Shown here piece by piece: positions 40,701 through 55,369 of a DNA stretch of 64,000 bases. The notes below the pieces were generated by a model, which worked only from the letters and a program-made list of their open reading frames with translations, made no database searches and was not told the origin of the DNA. The position numbers and the translations under genes are program-made. The first letter of the stretch is position 1; each line of letters opens with the position of its first letter. The DNA comes from Prinia subflava (Eukaryota > Chordata > Aves > Passeriformes > Cisticolidae): the NCBI RefSeq assembly GCF_021018805.1, contig NC_086259.1:8448501-8512500 (forward strand). Reading direction: 5' to 3'.

Positions 40701-43700
40701 TTTTCTTTTCTTTTGAAAGACACAACTAATGTTGCCAAAGAATTCATACAAACTTAGAATTAAAAGTGTTACAAAAAGTGCTCTGAAGGGAAAAGTAATT
40801 GGACGGATTCATACTCTAACACTGCTTGCTGTCACTTTGCTCTTAATGACTGGAGTGTTTTTATAGTTCTCTGTGTTCTTCCTTAGTGCTGTGTAATTTG
40901 ATTTCCAAATCCCCTGAGAGCTCTGAGACAAACCTGCAGGGTGTTTCCAGGATGTAAAGGTCACAGCTGAGGACAATGGACATGAAGTGTGCAGAAGACA
41001 AATCTCAGAATCTCTTGCTTCAAATCTGTCACAGACACAGAAACCAGGGCCAGTAAATCACAAAGAGAAGTCTCTTAAAGGAAAATCAACCACGGGGGAG
41101 ACTGCCTTGACGATGTTAGTGTAATTGCCAGCAGAATCCAAGTGACATTCCTTAAAACAAAGGAAGAAGACAGCTTTCCCAGAGATCTGCTGCATGGAAA
41201 TCCAACAAGCTTCCTAATTTCTTGAACAAAAATCACACTCTGGTGGGAGCCCAAACTGAGACTTGCACACTTATCTCATGTGTAACACTTGGAATTTAGG
41301 GAAATCCTCCTTTGCTCTACTCCTGGACTCCTTCCCACCCCATCCTCCAAAGAAGTCCTTTATCAGCCAGCTCCTTCCCTGCCCTCACAGCAGCCTCTGC
41401 TTTTCTGTCAGGATACAGCTCTTTTGGGCTAGACACCACATGGCCTGCCCTGTGCTGGCCCCACAACTGTTAAATTAGTGCCAGCCAATCTCTATCTTAG
41501 GGTTCCTAACAACCTTATTATCTTTTTTATTGTTTAATTAACATCATCACTTCTTAAGAACAACTGTAATACTAGTTAGTGGAACAGGTGCTGTAACTAG
41601 TAAAAAGTCTATAAAGAGAAAAATCAATATCCCACCAGATGTATGTAGAGGATGTACCTTTCAACATCACAAATTCCCTTTTGGGGACTTGAGAGTATTC
41701 TCTGCTGCTTCTGCATGATGTGCCTCAGTTTTAATTCACTTGTTATTCTTTGCTTAATCAAGTTCATCTGTAGTATAAATGTGAGCACCATTATGCTAAT
41801 TTCTGCACTAGACATACAAATATATAAACATTTGTGTGCCAAATTATTAAGGCCCTGTCTATAATGTTATGCCCCTATTTACTATCTATATTTTATGTCT
41901 TATGGATTTCTAAACATTTAAATTTATATCAGTGCTGTCACATATCTGCAAGCAGAGACAGTTTTATGAGCACTAAAAAAGCTGCAACACACAGCCACTA
42001 AATACTAATGACATAAATGGTATCCACTAATGGTCTCTATTTTTATTACAATGCAAAGCTTCAATACATTGCAATTACCATTGCTCTAAGGCTGAGCCAT
42101 ACACACTGTATAATGCCAACTTCCATCTCTATAGCATAAAATGACATTATTTGTTGTTCAGCCCTGTATTGCAGATGTTGACTGAATGCTCAAGTCAGCA
42201 GTTGGAGCTAAAATTCACTCTATTTACAAAGTCTTACTGTTAACTAATACCCTAAATTGTCAGATATGCCAATGCATTAGACATTTTTCAAAGCCTGCTC
42301 CCCTAATAGCATGTAAGTGTAGCACATGTCTTCTTGTACCTGTCAACAGCCCAGGAACTTTGCAAAGGTAAAGCATGTCAAAAAAGGGAATTATCTTCTT
42401 ATGCTTCTGTGTTGAAAAAATCTTTAGTGAGCAGTTTTTCTAAAATATTGCAATACAAAAGTGCATTCAACAGAGATACTCTCTTGTAACTGGGTTTCTT
42501 TTTCACCTTTTTAATGTAAATTTTAAATTCTTCATTCATAATTTGAAGTGTCTCTTTTTACTTCAGCTACCAAAAGAGACTAAAGCTTCCACTTAGAACT
42601 TTGAGACAGTGGAAATCTCAGTGTTCATAAAACTGGATGAAAACAAGAGTGCTGCAAAATTTCTCCTATATGAGTTGGAGGGGTTAATTTCATTTCATCA
42701 ATGCATTTTGCTCGCCAGAAACTTTCACCAAAATAAAGAACAGCTAAGTCCATCTCTCAGACTTTCTCAAGCTGGTTCATCTCACATAAAACAAGTGAAA
42801 TTATGTTCCTTCCTGTTGACTTCAAGAATAACCTCCAGAAAGCTGAAAGTTTTGTTTGAAAGGGGAGACATTTTTCCTATTTCCATGCAGCTGGGAAGTC
42901 ATTTACACAAGGAAAACACTGGAGACAAAGTAGGTGTCAGACTGGGTAGCATTTTACATGCATTTTCTGACACAAGGCAGACAACAAAAACGTGCACACA
43001 AAATATTTCCTTCCAAGGGCTGGCTAGTGTGAACAGCAAAATTGAGGACATTAGTGCAATTATTACAGAGTTACCAAATAGTCCTTGCCATAGAAACACA
43101 ATCCAATTGTCACTCATAACTTTTAAGCACAGAAAACCATTTCACCTGATAGCAGTACTTTAAATTTTCTCACTCAGCTTGCAAAATCTAAACTCACACA
43201 ACTGACTGGAGAAGAGCACATGATGTAAAATGCATAGAATAATTATACCTAAATCTTACAACTCGGAATATTGACATTGAATTACTTATTTTTTTTTCTT
43301 CTTCCTTTCTCTGCCAAGAATCATGAACATGACAAGTGCTCTCCGATGCAATCTGAACCCACTTCAGTGTCCTAATATTTTGACTAAATAGGTTTTATAA
43401 ATGATCCCAGTTAAATATCTCTGTTATACAATTGCAGCAATAAAATATTCCAACTGAAAATCAAATGGCAGTTTTAATTTCAGAACCCAGAATTTCTCAA
43501 AAGAACACATTCATTACTTTAAACAGTTGTAGGAAAATACAGCTTTTCTAAATAAGTAAAATATGCTATGCATTTTCTCAGCCAGGCTTTAAAATAAGAA
43601 TTTTAACATAATAGCTGATTTTTGAAATTCAAAATGTTTGAGGGTAATTTTTAATCCTCTCTACACATCTTAAAACTGGAAACAAACTGGACTGAGTTCA

Positions 43701-46700
43701 CGAACACAAAAATGAAATAGCTGAGTACATGAAAAACACTTTTTAAAAATTATTTCTCCATTTTTCTTGTGGAAACCGCTGGGTAACTGCAACCAATTTT
43801 GAGGAGTATTTTGGATCTTTTGAAATTCCCTCTTGACAACTTGCACTGTTCACAACCATTCTTTCTCCTTGCTTAACAATCACATTGTAACAAAGGCGGA
43901 AGCGAACTCTTTATAAAACGACCTTGGACAAAATCTGGGGGTATCAACTTGAAAGAAAATGTTAACTGTGTTTCAGTTTGCAAGTATAATACCCCCCAGA
44001 AAAGCAGCAATAGGTCATGGGTTGGCTAATGCTAAAACCAACAAGTTCCTGACCCACTTTTTTGTGTATGGTTTTGCATTTTATTGTGGTTGGTTTGTTT
44101 GGTTTTCTTTATTTTCATTCCCTCTTACTTTGTCTTCACAAGTTTGCCCTCATAATTTTCAATGCAACAAAGCCCAATGTCATTCTCCTAACAGACCACA
44201 CTTGATGAGGTGCCTAATTAAGAAAGCAGCTGCCCAAACCACTCTGTAATATCAAGGAGAGAGAATGAGACACCTGCAGAGGCAGAGTCAGATGTGTCTG
44301 CTCCAGAGCTCCCAAGCTCCGAACGCAGGTGTCTCCGGACAGCAGAGCTGCATGGTCTGAAACCAGCCCATGCCCCAAACAGCAGCTCTGTTTCAGCCTG
44401 AAACGTGCACATTCCATGAGGGCACAGAAAGAACACAGCTAAGAGCACAGCTGGTGCCCAGAGTCAGACTGGCAAAGCTCTCCATGGACATTACAGACAT
44501 CCCCAGAGCAGTGGGTCCGGGGGTTTCCGAACTCACAGACAGCAGCTGCCTCTGGGCATCTCTCCTACCCTGTTGCTGCTGTGTCTTCCACAGTAAAACA
44601 ACATAAGCTCTTGTGGAGCTCAGCTCTACCTGGGCACACACAGTGAAAACATTCTCCTTCACTGATGCAATAAAAAACATGGAAAACAATAAGAGGCTTT
44701 CCATCAACTTCTGTGGATGGTCAATGGAGTCCTAAAGTAAAAGACTCCTGGCCCTGTTCCCTGCTAGAAGTATTTGGCTGTAGTTTTGTTTTAACCTTTA
44801 AAGACACTATTTTAAAAAGCATCCTAGGAAGGATGGCTGTTGTTACCTGCATTGCTTCCAAAGGGAATGGGGTAGAGTATTTACACCCAAGGCAAAAGTG
44901 TTTCTTCTGATTATAATAATACAATGGAACAGCTATAATACCTGGAAGCTTTAGACTTCTGCTTTGTAACCATGCAGATGAATAGCTTCAACCTTTGCAA
45001 GAAATTGCAGTATGAATGTCTGTTTTATTCCACAGTTGTGTCTGAGCAGACTATTAATAGAATACTGATAAATGCTACAATAGCTATTCTTTTTCCTCCC
45101 CTTTTGCTTTTATGCTATCGTCAATACCTATCCTTCCCCTGGTGCTGTCAGCTGATGCATGTCTCATAACTCTTGGGGTAACAGCATTAGGTGAAAAAGA
45201 AATTAAGTTCAAATAAAACTGCCAGGTAGAATCAACATTATGAAATTATGGACGGAATTGTTTTCTGAAGAGGCACATACATGCAGTGTTATACCACTAA
45301 TGACCTACAAAGAACTTACATATTAAAATTTTATTACTATAATATTATTTAAGAGAAGGGGAAAGATACTAAATCTGAATTGTTTCTATTTCTAGGAGCT
45401 CTGCAATTTTTAATGGCAAGTAATAACTACATCTTCTCTATACATTTCCTAGGGACTGTGTAGGTAGCACCACACACCCCACCGCGTTCACACAAAACCA
45501 GAAGGTGTTTTGAAGCCTTGGTAAAATGTGCATGTGGCTGGCAGGACATTTACCCAGGCCTTTGCCAATCGTGTGCCAGTCTTGGGCACATGGCTGCATT
45601 GGTACAATTCTCTTGTTTGTGTTCACTCTTGTGTAAGAAATCTATAAAGACAGGGAGCTGCCACTGTTTGTCCTGTCCTGTGAGAAACCACTGAGATTAT
45701 GGAGAAGAACACACAACATAAAGGTTACACAGTAATTATGAAGAAACCAAAACGTTTAGACTTCTTGCAAGTACTCGCAAGCCATGCAGCTAAAAATAAA
45801 CAAGTATTTGATTATGATACCAGCAGCCTCAAATTGTCAGTATAGCATGCAAATGAGTGAAGCTGTTTACCATATAACAGCAGTGTTACCTGTGCCAGTG
45901 TTTGTGTCACATATCCTAGAACCACAGTCAGGTCCTTCATCTGGGCTGCAGCAGCTGCTATAGCTGTCAGAAGCAACCAGCTCCTGAACTGGCTCTTTCA
46001 AGGAAGCCAAAAAAATGAAGTGCCATGGAGAACAAATATATTTTTTGTTCCCTAAAGCAATGTCTTCACTGAGTTAGAGGAAACAGCTCTGTCCCAGAGA
46101 AGCCTCTAAGGCTGTAACTGATGTTTCATCTGCTTTGAAAATTTGTATTTTCCAGAGTTCTCAGACTATTAAGACTGAAGCAAAAATAACACATGTAAAA
46201 GAAACTAAGAGAAATAAAAATCTCTTTTTTTCTCATAAATGCCTAAATAAAGTCGGGAAGAATGAGAAACACCTAGATGTTTGTCCAATCCGAACACAAT
46301 CAAACCCAGCAACAAAAAACTCTAGCACATGCACAGTTAATAGTTCTACTGAGCAGTAAATATTTATCTTTTAAGATCACGGGGGCAAGTACAGTAGAAA
46401 CATGCATACATACATTTTAGGAATAGCTAACATTTGCTCATGGCTGGAGAGTCATTTTGGTGAAGACAAACAATCTTATAAAAGCGCTTTAATAAAATCA
46501 ATAAGGAAACGACCAATGTAGTATGTGTGAAGTCACAGAAAATAAATTATATGGTGTTTTCAGGAAAGCTGAGTCAGCTGTGGCTCTGATAGTTGGAGAT
46601 CTGGACAACAACAGATATCAGAGGAAATCCCAAGTGTGTACTCACCAAAAGAAAACTGACTGAATTTCAGTGCACACAGGAGTAGACTGGACCCTACAAC

Positions 46701-49700
46701 TGCAGTAAAACATTATTATGAGACTGGAAAAAAATTAGCAATGCCAATGGCTGAATGCCAGTGAATACAAAAAAGTGTAGGAAATTATAAGGCTGCAGTA
46801 GCCATGGTGAAACAGATATCAAAGAAGAAAGGAGATCTAAGTACATTTGGGAAGGCAGGTAAAACGGACAGAGGGTACCTAAAACGGGGGCTGACAGGAA
46901 AGAGGGACTGGCAGGATGCAGAAGAAACTAAAAGAAGTTGAAATCTTTCTCAAGAGACATATTAAAGGATTTAAAAATATATCTTATTGTTTATAAAATA
47001 CAAGGATTTCTCTTGAGCTGGGTTTTTTGTGTACTTATCTGCAGTTTTAGAGACTGTCAGTTTTGGAGATTACATCTTATGTATATTAGTATTTCAACAT
47101 ATTGAAACTTTTTTTGACCTTTCCTGAATAATAATCGGTATTTTTATGTAAATTAGCCTTCTTCAATCTTTGTTGTGATATCAAATATCTTAAATACTGG
47201 GCATCCTTCCCATAGCAGAACTATTTCAAAGAATAAACAGAGAATAAATAAACGTGGCTGGTAACTTTAATTATTTCCCCAAAACTGTATTCTAAATGCT
47301 TGGAGATTTGCAGTTTTCTCTCACAGAAGCCAGACAGCACTTTTCACATCTCATGGCCACTCTCATTGATATCTGCTCCAAGAAAAGTTGAAGTGTTCAG
47401 TTCTGCTAAGCCAGGCTGAGAGATTTCACAGGACACAATGGGCCAGTGAAACTCTGAACTGAGGGCTCGGTGGCTAGGGCCTGGTTACTGTTCATAGTCA
47501 GTCTTGCCAGTCTGTGTTTGTCACTAACAGGCATTTACCTGCTACAGCAAACCCTCACCTGGCAGCTTCCTCACCTCTCTCTTTCATATTTCCCTTAAAC
47601 CCCAAATACCTGAGATGTCTAGCGATGGGAATGGATCAGAACAGATTTAAAGGTGTCTGCACAAGGGGGTTAAGAGCTACAGATCTCTCCACACAGCTCT
47701 GCACTAAGCAGTAAAGAGCTGAATTAAATGCAATAGTAACACAGAGCTGAACCTTGAGATGCACCCCTCCCCTCACTCTGCCTTCCCTAGTAACAGAGGT
47801 ACTGCTCAAAACATAAAGCCCAACTAGCTGGTATAAACTAACTTTACATAAGCTGTTATGACCTAAACAAAGTTTGAACAGTACATAGCCTCTGGGTACT
47901 CTTTTGAGTACATTTTGAGTTTAAATTTAGATTTTTATTGCCCTTGAAATGCTGAAATAAACGTTCAGTCCCACTGGTGCAACTCCAGGAAGAGACTATA
48001 TTAAATTTCTCTGTTCATGAAGGTGTGTGCCTTCCTTCTATTCATTACCAGGCATGCAAGTCACATAATAAAGCTGAGCTGGTTTTATTCTTATCTAATA
48101 TGTACCTTATTATGATTAACAGAATTCTGCAAAGGCAGTTCCCACTAGCAGGTGTCATCATGTGAGAGCTCAGCGTCCCATCGGGGTCTCTGGAGTTGAG
48201 CTCTCAGATCTGACACATCCAGGGCCTACCAGGGAACGACCACAGCTTGTTTTACTCCTCCAGCCTGGGACAGATATCTTCAATTTCCCTGTTTCTGCAG
48301 AACAACATCTAGAACTAACTCAAATCTAATCAAACCAATCAGCTTACCAAGATGGCATTGTGGAAACACAGCAGCAAAATTAAACATCTGAGGTTTCAAA
48401 AGGCAAACCTAAAATCTGCCTATCTGATAAGAAGTCTTGAATACCCTGATATTGGTAATATGCACTACCCTTACATGGCTGACATTCCACCAGCAAAAGA
48501 GAAAAGGGCGCCCAAGCAGGAGTAACAACTCTGATGTGGGAATGACCTGACACATCAATAAATTAAATTCATCGTTTTGTCTGAGATTTCATCATCACTT
48601 CCCAAATCAGATCTGTCCTGGATTCAAAACAGCTCAGCTAACTGGGAACAGGGGAACAGCAGCCTTTCTCTTGCAGGGTAAGGAAGGATTCAGCCATTTC
48701 CTTACCTGCTTAGCTGTGTCACTGGAAGAAGCCTTCCTTGTTCCCAACGTGCCTAAGGCTGCACGGCCCAAGGCAGAACATTTAAGGTAACAGCACTAAC
48801 ACACAGTGAGGCAGAGACTGCAAATCATCATTGGCCTCCATGAATAAATAAATAAAGTTGTTATCTAAGCTGGAAGTTAGGCAGATTCCTATAACCTGAA
48901 AATAGTCTTTGGAGCAAGATGATGATAACCATGCTTATGACAAATCAGCTAAATGTGGTGTGTCCTTTGATGCCATTTATCATTATTTTATTGATGTACT
49001 CCTATCAAAATTATTCAGTTCTGCTTTTCTTTCAAGCACAACACCACAAGTTGTAGGTCCACATTGGTGGTAGAAAAAGTTCCATTTGTGGGAAATCTGA
49101 CAGAGGTTATACAAATCTTTTCCTGGTAAGAGCAGATATCTCGTATGAAATGCAGGGTTAAATAAAAGTAGAGCATGGAACATTTCATAATTATAACTCT
49201 CCATTGAATTGTTTACTTTTCAAGGTGGTATAGAAGGAAATATTATGGTTCTAATCATGTTCATTACAGCAAAAGAGAATTTGTTACCTAACCTCTAAGA
49301 GTAAGTTTAAAGAAGAATCTGTCATTTTGATGGCTCATTTTTGAGATTTATATTTTGTGGTGGTTTGTGGTTTTTTGGTTATTTAAAGACAGAGAGGAGG
49401 TTTGAGGAGAAAGCTGAGAGATTGTTTGTGTATTTTTAAACACTGTCTGAGCAATATAACCAAACTGTATTGTCAGTGCTTCTCTGATCCCCTTTACCCA
49501 GAGGAGAGTTTGTGGTTATTTCTTCTTTCTGCATACAACATAAACAAAAAGCATTCCTTCCTCTTCAGCTGCTAACCTATTCACTTAAACTGGCCTAGAT
49601 GGGCTTCTCTTTTGCTGGTTTGGGGGAGCTTCCTCCATCTTTTGGCTTTTTTAGATACTTTTGAAGCTGTTGTTTTCCAAATAGCCTAGTCTTCTACAGT

Positions 49701-50590
49701 TTTTTTATATTTAATTTTATATACTTTACAGGGATTTTGATTTCTTTTTAACCCCTAATGCTGCCCTTTCTATATGCTTTTATAGATATTGATAACCTTA
49801 TGAATTATATAATACTACACAGAAATAAATCTTGCTTGAATTGAAACTTGGTGCCATTTTTTCCAGTTTCCAAGACTCCCTGTGAATTTATTTTAAAATC
49901 TCCTTTAATCCTCCTGCTGCACTGATGTTTCCTTTCAGAAAAGGAGAACACTGTTCCAGCCACAAGAAATGACATAGCATGAAGAAAATGAGGAAAAAAA
50001 GTCCTGAGTCATGAAAGCAAAGGAGAAATACAAGTGAAACAGACTTGAGAGAGGATTAAAATCCACAAACTGGAAGGGACAGAAAAGTAGGATGGAGCTC
50101 TAATTGAAAGGAATAGAGGACTGACTTTAGATAAGAATTAGATAGATCAAGGAGGGAGAACTTGACTAAGGGAGAGCTGAACTAGCAGACACCTCTCACC
50201 TTTTAGCTCCCTTCATTATCCTCCCTCTCTCCCCAGGAAGAGCTGGGAGCCCTCCTGACAAAATTTTCCTGGCCACAGTCAATGCTGGAGCTCAAAGGTG
50301 AAGCAGTCAGGGCAGGAGCTGCTCTCAGAGGGTCACACAGGCACTGCCAGGGGGGAGTGATGGACCAGCCCCTCCTTCCAAGGGTGGGATAAATATCTGG
50401 GCTCCAAGGAACACAAACCAGTTCTTGTTCCCACAGCACCAAGAAAAGGGAAGATTGGTATCTAAGGTCTGCAAGTCGATGTATTTTGTGAATAAGTGGC
50501 TGCCTTCTTTCCTGCTGCTCTGGATGCCTCTTTGCTGTGGAGGCAAAGCCCACTGCTAAGAGCTGCCCAGCTGGCAGTGTCTGCCAGCAA
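34771..50590. other. Long AT-rich intergenic desert
   Basis: No coding exon, RNA gene or recognised transposon is supported over almost 16 kb. The only long frame is 42609-43163 (184 codons). The block at 37580-37810 is non-repetitive with several ATTA cores and could be conserved. The scarcity of interspersed repeats fits a bird genome. Confidence 0.5.
42609..43163 (+). other. Unrecognised 184-codon open reading frame, doubtful
   Basis: It starts MEISVFIKLD and has mixed composition with no signal peptide, membrane segment or motif I recognise. There is no promoter island or splice context. In AT-rich DNA of this length one or two such frames are expected by chance. Confidence 0.08.
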
Positions 50591-50591
50591 T

Positions 50592-50689
50592 GAGAGCACC
50601 TCCGTGAGAGCACCTCCGTGAGAGCACCTCCGTGAGAGCACCTCCGTGAGAGCACCTCCGTGAGAGCACCTCCGTGAGAGCACCTCCAA
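50592..50689. repeat. 14-bp minisatellite, 7 copies
   Basis: GAGAGCACCTCCGT is repeated at exact 14-bp spacing from 50592. The last copy (50676-50689) ends CCAA in place of CCGT. Two diverged copies follow at about 50722-50749, after a repeat of the flanking CTGCCAGCA-like sequence (50569 and 50704 regions), which suggests a larger local duplication. Confidence 0.95.
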
Positions 50690-50749
50690 CAGCCACCCCA
50701 CCTGGCAGTGTGTGCCAGCAGTGAGAGCACCTCCACGAGAGCGCCTCCA

Positions 50750-53700
50750 GCAGCCTCGCCTGGCCCGCTGCAGCTGGGCCGGCTCCCTTTCGGCCCATTG
50801 CAGAAGCAGTTGGGGTTTCTCTGTTTCTAAGGCTTCTTTCTACTCCTAAACACTATTTTGGAGACTCTGTGTTTACAGTAACTAAAGCACTCCTCAAAAG
50901 GAGGGCTATAGTTAAATCAGAGTCCCCAGTTACAGATACACTGCTGAATTTACCATTCTTGACCATTCAGCACTTGAAACAACAGAGGTGCCAACTCAAA
51001 AAGCTGAAAAGGGCATAATTTTCTTCAATTATTCCCACAGAATGCAAGACTGGAGTTTAAAAAACTATGGTCTTTTAACATTCATCCTTCTGAACAGGAT
51101 GTTAAAAAAGTAAATCCCTCTGAGCATCACAGCGACACTTTAAAGATGAGTCCAGCAATAAAAAAGATATCGTATGGATAACTGACACATTTTCTACCAG
51201 GTGGAGAGAAAAAAAAAAGAAAGAGATACCCCAAGCTATGACAAGTTTGCTGTGTAGGTGATATATGGTAGTAATTGACATCCTAACAATAGGAGACTAT
51301 AAAGATACCTTGAAATTATTTTCTTTTCTATTTCTTCCCTATCTGCTTTTCCTCCTCCATTTCTTCAGTAAGGCAGATCTACCAGCAAGACAATTTAATC
51401 TTCCAGGGATAAAGAAAGGCTTCCTTGTCTAAGAAAAATAAAAACTTCTACTGGTCAAGGACAGAAAACCCAAGAGAAGGAATTATCTCCTGACAGTGAG
51501 CTATGTTTTTTTATCTCTAGAAACGGAAGCAGCATTATTCTGGAAGAAATAACATTGATTTAGCTGGAATGTAAGGAAGACATCTTCTGCTTGATATATG
51601 GAGCCTTCTGGACAAGGGTAGGACAATAGCTTGTATTCCCTGAACAAAATACCTCCTACTGTGTTTTTGCTAGCATTTAGTGAGAAGAATTTTATTCTCT
51701 TGTAACATTTAACTCTGAACTATGAGAAACTTCATGCTCAGTCATGAGCCTGGATGGATACTTATTTAATGAGCTACCAATAGGATAATTCTCCTGGGCT
51801 CTCTTGCCATGCATAACTGGGAGAGGGGAGAGTCCTTGTCCCATCCAGTGTGGATAATAAAGCAAACCACACCAGCCAAAGACACCAGTACAATTTACCT
51901 CCTTGGCAAAACAGACAAAGAAACCAAACCTCAGCTATTGTATAACTTTACAATGTAGAGCAACTCTTTCCATGATTTTTGCTACCACACTGCACAACAT
52001 AGCAGTAAGCCAGTCAGGTTCAACAATATTTACTAAAGCAACATATTAGTCAAAGCAACAGACTTGCTCACTTGGGCTTATATGTGAACACAGAACAGGG
52101 CTCCACTTCTGTATTCCCAAACATACTTTTGCCATCCACCTTAAAAGCAGCTGACTGTTGTTTGTGATTCCTTCTAAAGGAATGTTCCCCTTTTCAAAAG
52201 GACACTTTTATCTGCTGGCTTAAATATAAAACAACTCTTGTACTTCTGTTATCTAGCTGAAGGCATACAGAGCTGGCAAGCTTTTAAGTGCTTTAACTTA
52301 AAAATCAGGAAGCACCTTGTTGCCTTCAACTCCATGGACACACTTCAGACTTCAGTGTTTTGCAAAATGGTAGGCTCCTCAACAGAGTAACTGGAGATAT
52401 CAGTATCCACCTCCATCCTTTCCTGGGAACCAGTCAGACATGTGGGGAGCCAATACTTCAGCCAGAATGAACGTATTACTGGTTTCCAGCAGAGATCCTA
52501 ATACTGAATATCAACAGGGTTCTTCTAAACAAGAAAAAAAGATAAGTTAGAAAAGGAAAAGCACAGCATGAACTACCTACAAAGGTAGTGGAGAAAGCTG
52601 GAAAGGGATCCTCAAGGCAAGGATTATTTTAAGTTAATCTCAGAGATGACAGGAAGTCGATACACGAAGAGGCAGGCACAAACTGAGTTAGCACAGCCAG
52701 GAGCACTCCTCCTGACTGGCAAGGCTGGAGAACTGGGCCTTCTGAGGAGAGAGATTACTACACCAGCTAAAACTGAACAGCTGCACAACTCATGGAGGAA
52801 ACTCAGCAAATGACAACTGCAACAGAAGGAATATACAAAAAATGTCTCAAGATATAAAGGACTGTTGCACATTACTGATGTTGTGGACATAAACTGCTGT
52901 GGCAAAGGGTTTAAAACTCTGCTACACTTGGTCACATGAGGCCAGGGCTCACCTTGCCTGCCCAGAAGTGCCCAGTGCTTTCTACCATGTCACAGTCCCT
53001 TTGCCTCAAGCTTGCAGAAACGTTTCTGTGCTGTACAGCTGTGGAAAGGAGCATCCCCCACCCTCCCCTGCCCCTGAGAACAGACACAGGGCTAGCACAA
53101 TCCGACCACAGTGCAACAGGAGGGAAACTTCCATGAACTGCAGAGGTAAAGGGCTGGGTGAAAGCATCTGAGCCAGGCAGGAGCTCACTCAGCTGCACAC
53201 TGCACAGCAGCCTTTGTGCAGAAACATTCATTAGACACCAGTGTAGATACAGTAAGATGGAGACACGGTGTGATGTGATATGCTGTCACCATTAAGGTAG
53301 GATGTGACAGACACATTTGGAAAATATAAAATATATTCACACAGCTTCAAACTGAGAACCAACCTGAATGAACAGCCCTGCCTTCCTTGGAATGTGCAGA
53401 CATTGATAGCACTGCTCAGACCAGCTCCTAATTATATCCATTTATAAGCCATACCCCAATGTTGTATCTGCAACATCTTCAGCGTTGCTGAAAGCACAGT
53501 ACAGTAAGGGAACATTAAAAACAGGTGGTTTCTTCCTAAAACCATTGACAGGTTCAAGAGAAAATAGTAACAGATACTATTTAAACAAATACTTTACTTG
53601 ATATGTTAAGTTCCTATGCTTTTTAATGGATTTTAGTTTTTTTCATCTTCAATATATATAAATATTTTAAAGACGAAAAACTGCCATGGGACCAAAACAG

Positions 53701-54520
53701 GTTATACACCTAAAATCCTACACTGATAGGAATTTACATGACAATCACCAGATAACACTGGACCACTTAGTGACATTCCAGTTATTAAAACAAACAAACA
53801 AACCTATGCTAGGCATCTTTGAACATCTTTTGAGACAACAGCATCATTTCACCACAAGTTTACCACTGGAACTATTGAATATCTCAACAGTTAACCAGAA
53901 GACTTACATGATCTTGAAAACATGACCAAAAGAATTCAGTTGTACTATGTAAGGCTCCATGAAAATATTAAAATGAAATGTGAGAAGAAGAAATATGAAT
54001 GTATTTCTTCAAAATTCTGGTCATCCAAATAATCTGTGTCTCATGCAAGTGTATCTACAGCTTGCAACAATTCAGGAAATGGGACTGGGATGTATTTCTG
54101 TGACAGCAGTTTCCTGAATCCTGCCATAATATCCCACGGGCAGAATAAGTTGCAAGAATCTGCACTGCAACACAGCTATGCAAATTTATGTCAGCAGAAA
54201 AAACTCATTTAATGACCCACTGGAATTAAAACCATATCTCCAAAACTGTGCTCTAGCATCTCTACTTTAAAAAAGAAAGATCCTCCTCTTCCTGCTATAG
54301 AGGAAAGCTGATTTTTCTCTCAATGTATTTGCTTCAAAGTCCTTTCTTGTCAATAAAGTCCTTCCACTATGTATATTAGGAAAGTAAATATGACCTTCAC
54401 AGGTCAAAATGCTAAACCCGTGCTTCAAGACAGTGACGTCTTAGTTCTGTACAGGAAAAAAAATTAATTCCAAGTTTGGTCAGAGCTGTGCCATTGTTCA
54501 TGTACGTGATAGGTTAAATG
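50750..54520. other. Intergenic sequence
   Basis: Single-copy-looking AT-rich DNA with no supported gene. Overlapping frames at 52900-53230 on both strands encode nothing recognisable. Confidence 0.5.
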
Positions 54521-54880
54521 CAAAGCTGGTAGGTTTACGTATATTAATGGTGATTAATTCCCAGCAGAGCTCTCAATTAGCTTAATCAAGCCACAATAGG
54601 GACCTGGGAATATTGCAGGAAACTCGGTGAAGGTCTCTGCTCAGTGCAGCACTGCAAGAGGTTGGCCACATGACAAAGTGCACAGCTACAGGAGTTAGAA
54701 TTTCTGCTGTGGGTATAATAATTGCTGAGCCTCATCTCACTCTTCTGGGTAGAGCTGGTCCTGCCATTTCAAAGGAGGCGTTTCAAAACTAGAGGCTGCA
54801 ATCGTCTGGGTTGTGTGAACAATTGAGCCTTTGGAAAGGCTCTTCGAAGACTAAAATAGTGAGATTAATCACTCAGAAGA
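54521..54880. promoter_or_regulatory. Candidate conserved non-coding block
   Basis: A non-repetitive stretch with clustered homeodomain-like cores (ATATTAATGGTGATTAATTC at 54541-54560, CAATTAGCTTAATCAAG near 54574-54590), E-boxes and TATAATAATTG near 54715. It looks like an enhancer about 7 kb below CBLN1; this is inference from texture. Confidence 0.3.
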
Positions 54881-55335
54881 CAGCAAAGGAACAATAAAAC
54901 TAGATTAAAAGAGAGACATCAGAAGCTTCTCTTTCCCCACACCTCAACAGACAGAATTGTAGGGAAATTCAGCTCTATTGTCAGCCAGGAAACACAAAAC
55001 CAAAAGTAAAGAAATTTAAAAATGTTCAAAAGAGAATTGTATATCCATGCCAATCAATAATTTTAAAACATGATTCAATGTATGCTTAAAAATTTAGGGA
55101 GATTCAAAGCAGGAAGGATAACTGACCCAAGAAATCTCAAGTCCTGTGGACCAGATTTTAACAATTACAAGACCAGGAATAGTACCACATGCATGGCAAA
55201 GAACAAAATACTTCTCCATTCTTTCAGTGGAAATGGTATTTATCAGGTCAACAAATCAGGCAGTGTGACCAATATCCTGAAGAGTTATACAAGAAATTTG
55301 ATGGAAAGAACTGTATAGTGAGCAACATGACATGT

Positions 55336-55369
<34 letters not shown>

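Noticed and set aside
50203..50798. Minus-strand frames up to 177 residues
   Set aside because: Their core is the 14-bp array read in all frames; the flanks encode nothing recognised.
55338..55366. Poly(A) tail of a processed pseudogene on the minus strand
   Set aside because: No recognisable gene sequence or target duplication is seen next to it, so it is kept only as a homopolymer.
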